From: Saxidomus purpurata
Lineage: Eukaryota > Mollusca > Bivalvia > Venerida > Veneridae
Direction: 5' to 3'
Assembly: GCA_022818135.1 (NCBI GenBank)
Contig: JAFMSR010000015.1
Location: forward strand, 30,852,929 to 30,916,928
Length of the DNA stretch: 64,000 nt
Shown here in pieces: positions 12,487 through 25,049 of this stretch. The first letter of the stretch is position 1. Every line of letters starts with the position of its first letter. The position numbers and the translations under genes are program-made. The notes beneath the pieces are model-generated. The model was given only the letters and a program-made list of their open reading frames with translations. It ran no database searches and was not told where the DNA came from.

Positions 12487-14925
12487 AATAAAACCATGCA
12501 AATTAAAAAATAGATTTCGAAAGTGAGTGGATTTTAGACGCATGCGTCTAGTATGTATTCTTACATGCAAGTGAAATAATTGAACTAAACTACATTTTGA
12601 ATTGAATACAAACCTATAACAGAATTACTTTAAGGGTGAGTAGCATGAATTATCTTCTTTTTCTTAAAAAAATCAGATACTGAATTTTTTTATTTAAATT
12701 TTAAAATACTGGGGAAAATGGGTTGACACCGATTGAAGTGACAGGAGGTTGCTTTTCATTGATGCATACTCAGGGGCACTAAGTCAATAAAAAAACATTC
12801 ATACACGTGTATTTAAAAGTCGGATGGAAACTCTGCCAACTTTCGGTCGACTTTAGATAAATGAATTCAGTTTTTGCCATGATTAAATAATTACCCTTGA
12901 TATAGACCGTAACGCTGAAACTGAAAGCACTGAGGCTCACATCCGTTACGATAGATCCAGGATGCGAATCCCACTAACGTCTTATTCCACTCAGCTGAAA
13001 CGGGTAGCAGTGACGGAAAACGTACTACATGAATACATCTCTCCACGAACATGACACAATCTTGACTGAACTTTCAAAAACCACTCATTAAGCTACGGAT
13101 AATATCTTCGTCACCAAACTACTATAATTTTTATAAAATTAACCAAAAACATGCCTCAAGTTGCGTTTGGCAATAGTTATTCATTTGACAAAGAACCTCA
13201 GTGAATCAGGTAATTATGATGTCCACTCTGTATTTAACAAACTTTTTACCGAATCGGCAATGAGTCAAACTTTACTTGTAGGACTCTCATAGTAAACAAG
13301 CGAATAAGCTTGATCAGTTTTTGAAAGATGTGCAGACTATAAATTAACTTGCGGAATATAAATTCTTTTAAAAACTGCAAACTTTCTCACATAGTCATGG
13401 TTGGTAGCAAGACTTAAACTGTTATGAACAAAGAGGCAGTCATTGAGGTATAAAAACTGCTTACAAGGATAGTTCATGTAAGAACAATTTGACTAAAATG
13501 ATTTAATCTTCCTTTTTCTAGCTCACCGAGCATGAAGTGCTCAAGGTGAACTATTGTGATTGTCTGGTGTCCGTCGTCTGCTTGCCACCTGCAAGTCTGT
13601 CTGTCGTTTGTCTGTCCACACTTAACCGTGTATGCAATAAAAGTTGCATTGTTCACTTTATCTTTATGGGATTGTCTTGATAAACTCTAGGTCGCGTTTG
13701 AGTATGGGTCATCTGAGGTCAAAAACTAGGTTGCGGATCAAATAATAGAAAATAACTTGTGTATAAATTTTTCATTGAATTTTTATGAAACTTAGTCGTT
13801 ATAATTGCCTTGATAAAATCTAGGTCGAATTGAAATAACGTTCATTAGGAGCAAAATGCTAGGTTATCCGGTCAAATCATAGAAAAACCTCGTGCATGCA
13901 ATAGATACTGCATTTTACATTGATTTTTTATGAAACATAACCAGAATGACAACCTTGATAAAAGCTAGTTCGAGTTTGCATATAAATCATCTCGGGTCAA
14001 AAAACAGGTCACGGGGTCAAATCAAAGAAAACCCTGTGTATGCAAAAGAGTTTGCATTTTTCATTCAATATTTAAAAGAAAGGTCAGAATGATTATCCTT
14101 AAAAATTCTAGGTCAATTTCGAATATGAATCATGTGGGATCAAAAACTAGGTCACGGGGTCAAATAGTAGATTAAAATCATATACGCAATATGTGTTGCA
14201 TTTTTCATTGGATCTTTATAAAACTTGATCTGTATGATTGTCTCAATGAAATTTATGTCGAGTTTGAATATTGGTTATCTGGGGTCAAAAAACTAGGTCA
14301 CCCAGTTAAAACATTGTGTATGCGATACAGGCGACATTTCAAACCCAATCATCATTGAAATTGGTCAAAATGTGTGTGTGGATCACATGGGATTAAAAAC
14401 TAGGTCACCAGGTAAATTCAGGGGAAACCTTGTTGGTACTCTAGAGGTCACATTTTATAGTCAATCATCATGTGAATTGTTCAGAAGGTTTTTCTTGTCA
14501 AGGTCAAACAGAATGTTTGTGTTTATGGTATATAATTTAGGATTTGGTTACGTATGGTCATAAGTAGGTATCAGGTAAGCGATATAGGGCCATCTTGACC
14601 CTTTTGTTTGTTAAAACACGTGAAGTTGAAATTTGCGTACAGAGATATATTATTGATACAATCACCTGTATTTAAAAAACGAAACATTGACGACAAAATG
14701 GTTATAAATATTATTCCGGATATGTATAAAAATGCATAATTTTCTCGAAATTCGCATACAATGTACTTTCGCCTACATCACATTCCAAAAATACCAAGGT
14801 CTCTATAAGAAGGAAATCGTACGGTAATGTAGGTATCCGAGAAGACGTCGAGGACGACAAAAACGCCAACTTTCTGACTGAAAATCCGCGCTTTTAGTCT
14901 GAGGGAGCTATTTGGCGTCCCTTGT
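12487..14925 (+). repeat. 2.4-kb dispersed repeat, copy 1 (empty-site copy)
   Basis: This segment is matched, with roughly 80% identity by eye, by the reverse complement of 32400-35080, and by 45338-45661 in the same orientation. It starts near ATAAAACCATGC and ends near GAGGGAGCTATTTG. It contains a complete tandem-monomer element (13519-14610) that is also present at the same place in the other copy, so it was there before duplication. A B-box-like GATGCGAATCCC occurs near 12962. The site of the Harbinger-type insertion seen in the other copy is empty here (GGAATAAGACG near 12990). Confidence 0.8.
13519..14610 (-). mobile_element. Tandem-monomer element (Helentron-like), subfamily A
   Basis: Read on the minus strand it starts near 14610 (CAAACAAAAGGGTCAAGATG) and ends at 13519 with a hairpin (CACCTTGAGCAC TTC ATGCTCGGTG) and TGAGCTAG. 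The interior has repeated units of about 145 bases carrying CTAGGTCACGGGGTCAAAT (minus: GACCTAGTTTTTGA). It lies inside the 2.4-kb repeat. Non-coding. Confidence 0.75.
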
Positions 14926-14929
14926 TGTC

Positions 14930-16998
14930 ACGAGGTGCCTATCTATCAAGGTTAATTTGAAACGGTCGAGAAACATACCAAGAAAATGATAAGTCAAGTC
15001 ATGGTTTTCGCGACTACAACCCATATTCGACCTTAAACTATGCAGATGTAGATTGGCAATTATAATGACAAAGCACTATCAAACACATTAAATAAAGCAA
15101 TAATACACCGGTTAACCGATAGAGCTGGAGCGAATGGATAAAGCTGTAGCGACTGACGGATGATTCATTCCTCCGTGTACAAGTCTTGCTGCTGATGAGT
15201 GCTGTGTTTGGTGGTGTTTATTTATTCTATCCTTTATCAAAATAGACACGTTACATTTTATAACAATTTTACCAACCTCTGCGTTCTATCTGGTATCATT
15301 TATGTAGGTACACGGTCAGGTAAATTGTCTCTGTACATGATACAGTTTTGCAAGCGCTTAGGGGCCGGGGCAACAGTTTTCTGGATTCTTGGCAACAAGT
15401 CTTACGACCAATTTCACAATTCCCTCACACAACCTCTTTAACTGTTAACCTGAAAGAAACAAAATACAGCATCGTGCACATGTCAACTGTCTCTTGAAAA
15501 ATATCATTAAGTTTGCTGCCAAACTCATTGGCATACACGATTCATGGATTATGTTGCGTTGAAAGATAGCGCCATTTTTTAGGTCGCTCATAGGCCAAAT
15601 TATCAATTTTCAAAACATCACTGAAATTGCATTTGTGATATGTCAACCAGGATCTAGTCAGTTTCAGACACCAGAGTCCCTGTTAAATAAGAAAAACACA
15701 TAAAAAGTGGTATCTAATGTGCTGGGTTTTTGATTTTTACAGTTGTTTGTACTGCAAAATGCATTCTGCTCGCCCCAGACTAGTGAAAAATCACCTTCTT
15801 CCATTCTCATGCACCGGTTTAGCACAGAGCCACAAGAAGCCACAGACTATATTTCAACGCGCACTTAAGACAGTCAAAAGAGAAATATAGCAATATAAAT
15901 CATTCTCTACACACACTTCACCCTTTACTCTCAACAGTACCCTTTCTACAGGGCCAATTCGAAACTAGGGCGCAAAACTATTAAGTGCCTCCTTAGCGTG
16001 CGTTGTTTTCTGCTACGTATGTAAAATAAGGATTTCCATTCTTATAATGAAACTTGCAAGACCAGACACTGTGTAGCTATTGGTAAGGCAAGGGCCTATT
16101 TGCACCGGAATATAGATCGTTGCTTCTAACTCTTGTGTAACCTGAAGCTTTTATATTATTGTATTATAATAGTAGTGTTAATATTAAGTAGTAACCAACG
16201 AAATGTCACGTGTCGAGTGTTCAACTAACTAACCATGTACAGTTATTTTGGTAAGCTTTAGTGTGTAGTACAACATTTGTTATACATTGAAGTATAGTAA
16301 TTTTCTTCAAATTTAATAGTTTTACACTGATTGTTTACCACTGCAGCATAAACAGCCGGGCGTCGAACTTTCTCAATGTATTCAATGTTATAGTGTGCAT
16401 TATGGCACCATACCGACGAAATTATTATAATAGATAACGAAAATCAAGCAAACTGTTAAACTTTCTCTATTTTCAAGCCTTTTATATACATGTAGCAGAT
16501 GTACCAAGGGAGGTAACAACATGACAATCTAATCATGTACATTTTATAAAATATTTGGGTTAATTCCCTTTATTTATTTTTCAAAAGTTCCTTTCTGAAT
16601 AAAGATGTAAAGATAAAGTTTCTCTCGATGTACATAAGTTCCTCTAAGACAACATTTTAAAATAATAATATTTTATATTTTATAAACAAGTCGTGTGTCG
16701 TCTGCAAACACCCAGATAAAAGTATAATGAACACCTCGTGATGGGGCTCAATAAATTCATTTCGCGCATGAGCAGCGGACATGACATCTCTTCCCCCATA
16801 AGATACATGCATGTTTCGATGAACAGATAGTTTCACTCTTTTAGTAAGGTTAAAATACTCACATTTCCATTGAGCTGCTGTTGTTAATGTTTTTGGCCGA
16901 AATCAAATGTCTGAACGGTTGACAACAGATGATCGACAAGAATAACAAAATCAAGCGTTTTTAAATGGTCTCCGAAATTAATGTCTAAGGTTCTCAGG
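14930..16998. other. Intergenic, nothing recognised
   Basis: AT-rich sequence up to the contig edge. A short CAAGGGAGGTAAC motif near 16507 resembles the arms of the fold-back at 41666. The open frame at 15199-15441 has no recognisable domain. Confidence 0.45.
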
Positions 16999-17498
16999 NN
17001 NNNNNNNNNNNNNNNNNNNNNNNNNNNNNNNNNNNNNNNNNNNNNNNNNNNNNNNNNNNNNNNNNNNNNNNNNNNNNNNNNNNNNNNNNNNNNNNNNNNN
17101 NNNNNNNNNNNNNNNNNNNNNNNNNNNNNNNNNNNNNNNNNNNNNNNNNNNNNNNNNNNNNNNNNNNNNNNNNNNNNNNNNNNNNNNNNNNNNNNNNNNN
17201 NNNNNNNNNNNNNNNNNNNNNNNNNNNNNNNNNNNNNNNNNNNNNNNNNNNNNNNNNNNNNNNNNNNNNNNNNNNNNNNNNNNNNNNNNNNNNNNNNNNN
17301 NNNNNNNNNNNNNNNNNNNNNNNNNNNNNNNNNNNNNNNNNNNNNNNNNNNNNNNNNNNNNNNNNNNNNNNNNNNNNNNNNNNNNNNNNNNNNNNNNNNN
17401 NNNNNNNNNNNNNNNNNNNNNNNNNNNNNNNNNNNNNNNNNNNNNNNNNNNNNNNNNNNNNNNNNNNNNNNNNNNNNNNNNNNNNNNNNNNNNNNNNN
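16999..17498. other. Assembly gap, 500 N
   Basis: Exactly 500 unknown bases. The remainder of the RecQ-like helicase gene read leftward from 17766 may fall in or beyond it. Confidence 0.98.
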
Positions 17499-17765
17499 AA
17501 TGAATTAGGCTAATAGCTAACAATAATCAGTAGGCTACTGTTGCTTAATATGGCAACGGGTGAGTTGGAAGAAAGCGCCTATTCAAAAGCTGTCTCGCTG
17601 GCTTCAACATCGTATTAATTAGGCCTATACGGGGAGAGACTGTAATTCCTCACAGGACAACAGTACTGGTGTTCCCAGAAACAGACTTGTGGGTGACTCG
17701 ATAAGCTGCAAGCTTTCTTCACAATCAAGAAAGAATAAATTAGTATGAACTATAGGCCACCTTAC

Positions 17766-18109
17766 CTGTTTATATTTATCTGGCATGCAGTGGCTCCAAC
17801 TCCTTCAATGTCAAGAAAACATGCATTTACACCCAGCTTTCTTAAGCCCATCACCTGGTCTTGCATGATGGAATTCAGTGGAGAAACAATTATAACAATG
17901 GGAGAACGATCCATTCCATACTTCTTTGCCATCAAGAAGGGAAGGAGCTGGAAAATAACACTTTTTCCATACCCAGTGGGTAGAACACAGACCACATCTT
18001 GTCCATCATACAAAGATCTCAATGCCTCGTACTGTCTGTCTTTCAGTTCACCAGTAAAACCCAATTCTCGTTTAGCTGCATCTAAACTTGACTGAAACAA
18101 GTCTGTCAT
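17766..18109 (-). CDS. RecQ-like ATP-dependent DNA helicase, first coding exon (partial gene)
   Basis: Encodes about 114 residues that match the start of a RecQ-family helicase. There is a motif-0-like region (FTGELKDRQYEAL, residues 18-30), Walker A LPTGYGKS (43-50) for ATP binding, and motif Ia VSPLNSIMQDQV (75-86). RecQ enzymes unwind DNA 3' to 5' in the nucleus. The exon ends at a good donor (CAG|GTAAGG) at 17766/17765, phase 2. Upstream of the ATG a pyrimidine/A-rich TTATCTCAG just before CGATG suggests a splice acceptor, so a 5' non-coding exon is possible. The DEAH box and C-terminal half are not in this contig before the gap at 17498. Multicopy RecQ-like genes are common in invertebrates, so this could be an isolated fragment rather than an intact gene. 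Confidence 0.75.
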
Positions 18110-19484
18110 CGCTGAGATAATAAATAATGTATAAAGAGTGCAGTATTGATGTTGTTTTTGTTGTTGTTGTCGTAATGAAACGCCTTACTTTGTAATTTTT
18201 TTCTAACGCTATTTTTTATAAATGTTTTAACGCAGATAAGAAATTGGCTTTAAAAAATGAATATCATTCACTTTTTTCAGTCATTATTATACGATAACAA
18301 TTCATTTGACAAGATCTACGTTCTCGTTCCGCGTATGTGCTCTGCCGGAGCCGAACAACCAAAACCCATCGTTTCTATGTGTATCCATACTACTACGTCC
18401 GAGGTTATTTCTACGGAAAAAGCCGAGTGATGTTCCGATTGAAAGCCAGGATGTCTAGGATTTCTTACACTGATAAGTGTTATCATTGAATTCTTTATCA
18501 TGACATAAAACTTATCAATGGTTTTACATACTCAAGAAGAAAGTATTATGTAAACGTTTGTTAAGATGTTTAAAGAGCAAATACTTTAGCAACGTAAATT
18601 CCCTGACTGTGACATTATCCAAATAGTTGCAAGTAGATGGGATCGTTTCCAGGATAACAACAACGTGGCCCAAACATGTACACGAATTTTAAACAATACG
18701 GGTTGTGCATTAAGTATTTTCGTTGACTTTGTAGAAAAATGTGGAAATGAACTTTTACTTGCTCATAATGCAAGAATTATTGCACGTATGTTCGCAAGTT
18801 CGTGTATCAAGCATAGGTAACATCATATCTGCCTTTGCTATAACACACGACCCTTTGAAAGGGAGATTTCCTATTCGTTGATCGATTGGTTATAAACATG
18901 GGCCTTCTGCTGAGTTGACTATTTTCGAGAAGTTATGAAAACATTTGTGAGACAACACTCAAGAAATTAGTAAACTGGTAAAGAATATTTCCATAAATAA
19001 ATAGGTAATAATGAATTAATTAGAAGTTGCTTGTTCCATCCTTTGAAATATTGGAGTTTTCGGAAGTTACGTATAAACAAAATGAGGCTAGTGACTGTTT
19101 GACATTTTCATTCCGTGTACGTTCATCTTAAAACGACCACTTTACTTACCTATTCCTAGAAGCGTCTTCACTTTTTCAGTACACTAAATTATTGAAGAAC
19201 AGTAATTACAGTTTTACAGTAATATCCCACATGTAGTATGAATAAATTTTATTAAGTCGGAATGCGCCAAATGTAACATGGTAAGAAAAACTGCCGCCTT
19301 ATGTGCTACAGTCATATGAAAAAATGTATGTTTATTGATAGAAAATAATTTTTCAATACCAACAATACCTCAAAGTTTCGTTCAACCGTCCGTCGAACGC
19401 ATACGGACAAAAAGACATACATCCTAGGGCTAAGTACTGCATCCTGAATAGCGGAATGGATCCTTATCATTCTAAAAATCCATA
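18110..19484. other. Intergenic, nothing recognised
   Basis: No coding signature. A somewhat CpG-containing stretch near 18316-18430 carries a short minus-strand frame without domain features; it may include upstream sequence of the RecQ-like exon. Confidence 0.4.
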
Positions 19485-19485
19485 A

Positions 19486-19600
19486 GGGGAGCTGTATTCG
19501 TTGATGTGCAATGAATACAGCTCTCCAGGGGCTGTATTCGTTTATGTGCACCGAATGCAGCTCTCCGGGGAGCTGTATTCGAAACGAGCTGTATCCGGTG
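19486..19600. repeat. Cluster of inverted GAGCTGTATTC repeats
   Basis: GAGCTGTATTCG occurs at about 19489 and 19570, GGCTGTATTCG at 19530, and their inverted form GAATACAGCTCTCC or GAATGCAGCTCTCC at 19513 and 19553. A final GAGCTGTATCCGG follows near 19587. This can form two consecutive hairpins with ATGTGCA in each loop. Unknown function. Confidence 0.8.
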
Positions 19601-20117
19601 TAACAATGCTCTCCTGTTTGAGCTAACCTGCCACTTGTCAATTTAATCCCCAATAGTAATTAAATTTCTATCACGATATGTGTATCAGGTAAACAAACTT
19701 AATCCTTGTTTTTCTTATAAATATGCTTCTCGAATCATTGTCCGTTATTTACTGGCCGAGAAAGTATAACACTCTACACTTTTTATTAACATTAACATAT
19801 TATGTTGATAGATATGAAATTTTTACGTACTTAAATTATTAAACCATTCAAGAAAGACTGAAAACGCAAATGTTTAGAGTATTTTATAGTCTATTCTTAT
19901 TCGGTATTATCCAATTAGAAGGTGCCTTACAACGTTAATCTCTCATTTCAAAAAATATTATACATTTTTATTTCTACTTGTCATTTCATTGGCGATTGAA
20001 GAGTTCCAAACTTCCTGTCAAAAGCGAGCTTAATACGGCTTTGCCGAAAAATTGTCGGCGGTTAGGTTTGGTCATCACTTTGACCTACATTTTGTCTTTT
20101 GGTGCAATAGTATTTAG

Positions 20118-20150
20118 TTGGGCGATATAGCACCATCTTGGCCCTCTTGT
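20118..20150 (-). mobile_element. 5'-end fragment of a tandem-monomer element
   Basis: Minus strand reads GACAAGAGGGCCAAGATGGT then GCTATATCGCCC, the 5' terminus of the family seen at 32717 and 46801. Only the end is left; the body is missing or too eroded. Confidence 0.6.
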
Positions 20151-20399
20151 CATCAATTACAGCTGAGAGCTGCAGAGTAAATGATGGCGTTTTTCAGATT
20201 TGCGAGAGAAAACAACGAATTTACGTCAAATAGGAATTTGATTTGCCAAACAACATGTGTCGGACTCTCTTTAGTAATTGTTTTAGCAAGATATGATTAT
20301 TGTGATTGCTATTTGACGTCTAACGTGTTACGAAAACAAACCGCTCTGTTTTTAAACAGTTGTTTTATTTTTTCCTGGCATAACGCACAATTGCAAAAT

Positions 20400-20715
20400 A
20401 TTATTAAGCAAAGTCAACATACTATAAATATGAACAAATTTAGATTCCGGCTTCCGTCTCACAATTTGGAATTAGAAAAGGGTAGACACGAAAATATCCC
20501 TAGAGACGAAAGACTGTGCCAAAAATGTTCCACGAATTTGAAAGAGGACGAATACAATTTTTTATTAGTATGTCCAAAATAATATCATTTATGTCCCATA
20601 TTGTTGTAGATGGCCTACTGTGCAGAAATTTGTAACCCTCATGTCCATTTCAAATAATAAAGCATTGAATGATTTGGCCAAATATTTATATAATGCACTT
20701 AAAGAAAGAACGTGA
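20400..20715 (+). pseudogene. LINE (non-LTR retrotransposon) 3' coding end, decayed
   Basis: The frame ending at 20582 contains RFRLPSHNLELEKGRHENIP and then ERLCQKC...EDEYNFLLVCPK. This is typical of the region after the reverse transcriptase in several invertebrate LINEs, a zinc-knuckle-like CxxC...H...C end. Here the usual His is Asn (EYNF). After a frame break near 20581-20605 the match resumes as CRWPTVQKFVTLM...LAKYLYNALKERT and stops with TGA at 20713-20715. The N-terminal part of the open frame from 20181 does not look like the family. This is a 5'-truncated, dead copy, as is usual for LINEs. Confidence 0.72.
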
Positions 20716-20719
20716 TTGT

Positions 20720-23200
20720 ACCTATTTTATTGTATAATTATGAAGGAATGAACAATGTTGAGACTATTCGCAGTGTAAAATATTTCTAAATTCTTGATTT
20801 AGACTAATAAGTTAGTCCTTGTTTTCGCCTTTCGTTAAGGCTAAGTGTAGTATTGGTAGTACTATGTTATATATATAGATTATGAATACTGTCTTAAATC
20901 ACGAGTAAATAATAATGCTATGTCGAATCTTTACGTTGATGAACTTACTTTGGTGTTGTCGGTGAATCCAGTTTATATATAGTGCACTACCTTATTAGTA
21001 CAAGTCTATGTTTTGCCTATTCATTCAATAACATGTATACGCAAAGTCCGATTTTTACAACGCCACCACATTTGTTTATTATTAACACTGTCTTCGAGGT
21101 TCATGCATCAAATATTGATAATGCAACCTTATACACGTAAGTATATGTTTGAATAATATTTAACGTCTAGGTGTAACAGAAAACATCAATAAAATGATAC
21201 AAGGGAGACAACATAGTCCCCCTTGTCGTCGAGTCTATTGAGAGTTATTGTTTTGATTTAGACTGATAAATGCATAACATGTTTCACTGGGAAAATTTCT
21301 CATTCTTCATACTTTGTATTTGGAACGTTATTTGTCGACTGTGTATGGGATATTACAATTTTATGTCGAATAAACTATATGTTATCTTATGTTATACAAA
21401 TTATAAAGAATATTTCTTATGAATAGGGGTTTATGTGTGTCTACCACTTATAATTAACAGACACTAAAAAAATAGCATCATAACAGAATAGAATATATTT
21501 CCTAATTAACCTCATTATAGACTGAAGGTGTTACTTGTAAATATATTAGTTTTGATTATGTTACAAACAAAATTTATAATTCTTTTTCAACAACGTTACA
21601 GATCTAGGATGACGAATACAGTATGCACTGGAATGTTATTCCAAATGTTATTCCAAATGTGTACTGCAGCATATGAAGATGCTATAAAATGTATTCAATG
21701 AATTTCTGTTTTACTGTGTACAATCGTTACAACTTAAAATTCATACTCAATTACATAGAATTGAAAGACCTAAGTCGCTAAAACCTAACATATCGTTTTA
21801 AAATACCGTATATTCAACTATATCAATTTTTATCATTTGCAATAATAAAAAGTGTACTTGTAATCTAGTTTTGTACAAATTGAGTTGTGACAAATATTAT
21901 AAAAGATTAAGCTAATAAATGAACACAAACGTAGATCATATGAACGAACCTTTCATCTCATTTAAGGAGAGTTATATAGTGACAAAGTGGTTTTCACATC
22001 TTGCCTGTAAAAGTCTTGATTGGTATCATGTTATTTTGCGCCTTACAGAACAAAGTGTCAGCAGGGCTTTTGAAAAGCAGACTTTGCCATTGCATGCATG
22101 GTAATTATTGGAAATCCAACAACACAGCGTGAGATGAATGAATAGTGGTATTCAAACCACCTGTCACAACAAAAAAGCTTTGTTTAACTTAACTAAAATG
22201 AAGAAGCTAGAATTTGATGTACTGTAAAGCGGCGACGCCGCCTAGCAACGCAAACGCAAATCCTCAGCCCAAATCTACAGAGACACCTTGACTGTCTAAA
22301 TTAATTTCAGAGATTCGTTTAGCGGGTTTTATATACTCTTGATCAAATAATTATTACCAGCTTATGACTAAAATAGATTAATATTTATAACAGTTTACCT
22401 TTATTTAATAGAGTGAACTCTTTTTTTTACCATCTTTATCAAAAATTGATAATCCACCTGTTTATAATCTGCTACTTCTGACTGCTTGAAGAAATATTCA
22501 ACATCTCTCACATGTTTGCCAAAGTCTTCACTTCGGGTTTCAGAATCTGATTTTATCATAATGTAGTATTTCTATATTGAACAGAAGTAACTTTAAGTAT
22601 AGTCAAAATTTATGTGTGCAAAAGCGAAACGCTGGAGGTTGAGAAACAAGTTGGCTGCTTAAAAAAGGATCTGATGGGTTATGCCACATGGATATCATGC
22701 ATGAACATAACAAGATAGCCATGATGGCTCTATCACCAAAAACGTGTATGGAATTCAAACCATGCAGATTGTTTTCTGTTTGATCAGTGTTTATGTGAGA
22801 AAAGCTGATGGTGACAGAATAATCCATTCTTACATGAAATGAAGATTACAGATTACACGCTGTAACAGGGTCATTAACCTTCAGCCAAACGCACAGACAA
22901 ACGGGCAAACGGACAGAGTAAGTCAAAATAGTACGGATGTTACATCTTGGGCTTCGGGCATTTAATCCAATATTCCCATATTGATTTTATCACAGCATCA
23001 AGCATGGGAAAGATAATACCTATCCTTTTGTCGTCCCATGATTAATGACAAGCACTTGAACAGCTAATTCGCATACAATTTATGCATATACATACAATTA
23101 TAATTCAAATATTATAATTTGACAAACACATATTCACTTGTATAGAACAGTATGAATGGAAGCTAATATAAGATGCCAAAAATAATAGCAGCAGCTATAC
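20720..23200. other. Intergenic with minor repeats
   Basis: No gene recognised. About 90 bases at 21770-21860 (CTAAAACCTAACATATCG...AATAATAAAAAGTGTACT) are repeated with changes at 43597-43685 inside recombinase intron 2. A CAAGGGAGACAAC motif lies near 21202, and an AACAAGATAGCCATGATGGC fragment at about 22708 resembles the tandem-monomer element start. Confidence 0.5.
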
Positions 23201-23218
23201 ACATGATATACACATGTA

Positions 23219-23348
23219 CAGTCTAACCTGCATTTTTATTTTATCAAATTTTTATCATATCATTGAAAACCTGGATATAGTGGTCACCTGTCTATAGTGG
23301 TCACTTTCGCCGAGTCCCCTTGCTGACCGCTATAGGCAGGTTAGACTG
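23219..23348. mobile_element. 130-bp MITE with 13-bp perfect TIRs and TA duplication
   Basis: CAGTCTAACCTGC (23219-23231) is the exact inverse of GCAGGTTAGACTG (23336-23348), and TA flanks each side. The interior has further inverted phrases (TATAGTGGTCA and TGACCGCTATA). Ends beginning CAGT with TA duplications fit Tc1/mariner/pogo-type elements; the family link is inference. Non-coding, so mobilised only in trans. Confidence 0.9.
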
Positions 23349-23985
23349 TATATAGTTAAACGCTTGGAGGATAAAAGCTTTGAAGGTTGACTATAAGAAT
23401 AGAAGGAACGCGCCTGCTTTACTGGGTTATACCCTCAAGGGCATAACTGATTGTTACCATTCAAGAACTTGTCAAAAGTATATCGTTCGCCAAAGGATTT
23501 TTACTTAATACATGTATAGTGTGCAATACAAATATGTACATAATGACAGGAGAGCTTAAAGTTTAAAACACTGATTATATTTACTTCCCGAATGTTAAAG
23601 CAATCAATGGTAATTATTTATATATTTGATAATATCAGCGGATACTTTTTCATATTTAGTTTGACTGGTTTTGTGACAGTTGAAAAGTTTTGTAAAATTT
23701 AAAATGTTTTGTTTCAGAAAGATTAATATGTGCATAATCTTTTAATATTTATGTATTGTAACAGTAGCTATGAAGTAGCTGTGTAGGAAAAAAACAGAAC
23801 CTAGTCTGTCAGTGACCAAAACCCTACTGCGAGTACACAGGACTGTCTGGTCTAGTGTGGCCACATATATATCCCTGTCAATCATACACTGTCATGCTTC
23901 ATCTTAGTACTTCCCATACTTAAAGTTCAGCCTAAACTGTAACCTTCTATGAAACACCATGAAAAACAAGATAAACAAAACAGGT

Positions 23986-25047
23986 ATGCCCCTCCCCCAC
24001 CCCTACCCCCCCCCCCACATCTAAAAAGAAAATAAAACAGTCATCTCAATAGAACAAAATTAGAATTTGTACCTAGTGAAAAAAAGTCACTTTGACTGTT
24101 TATGTGTGTTCTTGGGCAAACCCACTTGCTTAAAAACAATTTAGAAATTGAATTTTTAGTAACAGTGACCTTGACCTAAAATAAATCGTTTATCAAAGAA
24201 AAATTTCATAATAAAAAAAAAGATCTGTATTCTGTAACAGTGACCTTGACCCCACCACCCGCACGAAAATAAAATAAAAATTATTGCTTAAAACAATATA
24301 ATGTTTCTTCTAAATATCTTCCTCTCCGTGCAAGCACATACACACCAAGTTTCATTGAGATTGGTCACCTTTTACTCATGTTATTAAGCGGAAACCATTT
24401 TTCTATTTTTAGTAACAGTGACCTTGAACCTAGTAAGCCCAAATGCAATCCCAAGCTTCCTTTCCCCGCAAACTACCTACAAACCAAAATTCATTGCTAT
24501 TGGTCACTCTTAACTTAAGTAAGAGCCGAAGCCGTTCTACAATTCCGGGTCACTTTGACCTTGACCTTTGACCTACTAATCTCAAAATCGATTGGGATCC
24601 TCTTCCGGTTATGACCAACCTCCACACCATGTTTCAAGATCCTAGGCCTAAGCGTTCTGAAGTTATCGTCTGGAAACCGTTCTACAATTCCGGGTCACCA
24701 TGACCTTGAAGTTTGACTTACTGACCTCAACATCAATAGGGGTCATTCGCTGGAAATGACAAACCTCCACATCAAGTTTGAACATGCTACGCCCAAGCGT
24801 TTTCGAGTTATCATCCGGAAACCGTTTTACTCTTCAAGGTCACTGTGACCTAGACCTTTGACATACCGACCTCAAAGATAATAGGGGTCCTCTGCTGGTC
24901 ATGACAAACCTCCACAACAAGTTTCAAGATCCTAGTCCCAAGTGTTCTTGAGTTATCATTCGGAAACCATTTGGTAGACGGACGGACGGAAATACTGACC
25001 GACCGACATCTGCAAACCAATATACCCCTCTTCTTCGAAAGGGGCAT
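23986..25047 (+). mobile_element. Tandem-monomer element of a second family (ATGCCCCT ends)
   Basis: Ends are short inverted ATGCCCCT (23986) and AGGGGCAT (25040-25047). The right half contains three clear direct units of about 145 bases (start near 24529, 24675, 24821). Each carries CCGGGTCAC..TGACCTTGA, CTGACCTCAA, GACAAACCTCCACA and GAGTTATCATCCGG. A terminal unit follows with GACGGACGGACGG and a GAAAGGGGC hairpin. The left part is more diverged, with AACAGTGACCTTGACC at 24160, 24236 and 24414. Non-coding. Confidence 0.75.
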
Positions 25048-25049
25048 TA

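Noticed and set aside
20181..20395. N-terminal part of the open frame containing the LINE tail
   Set aside because: It does not resemble LINE sequence; the ATG is probably incidental.
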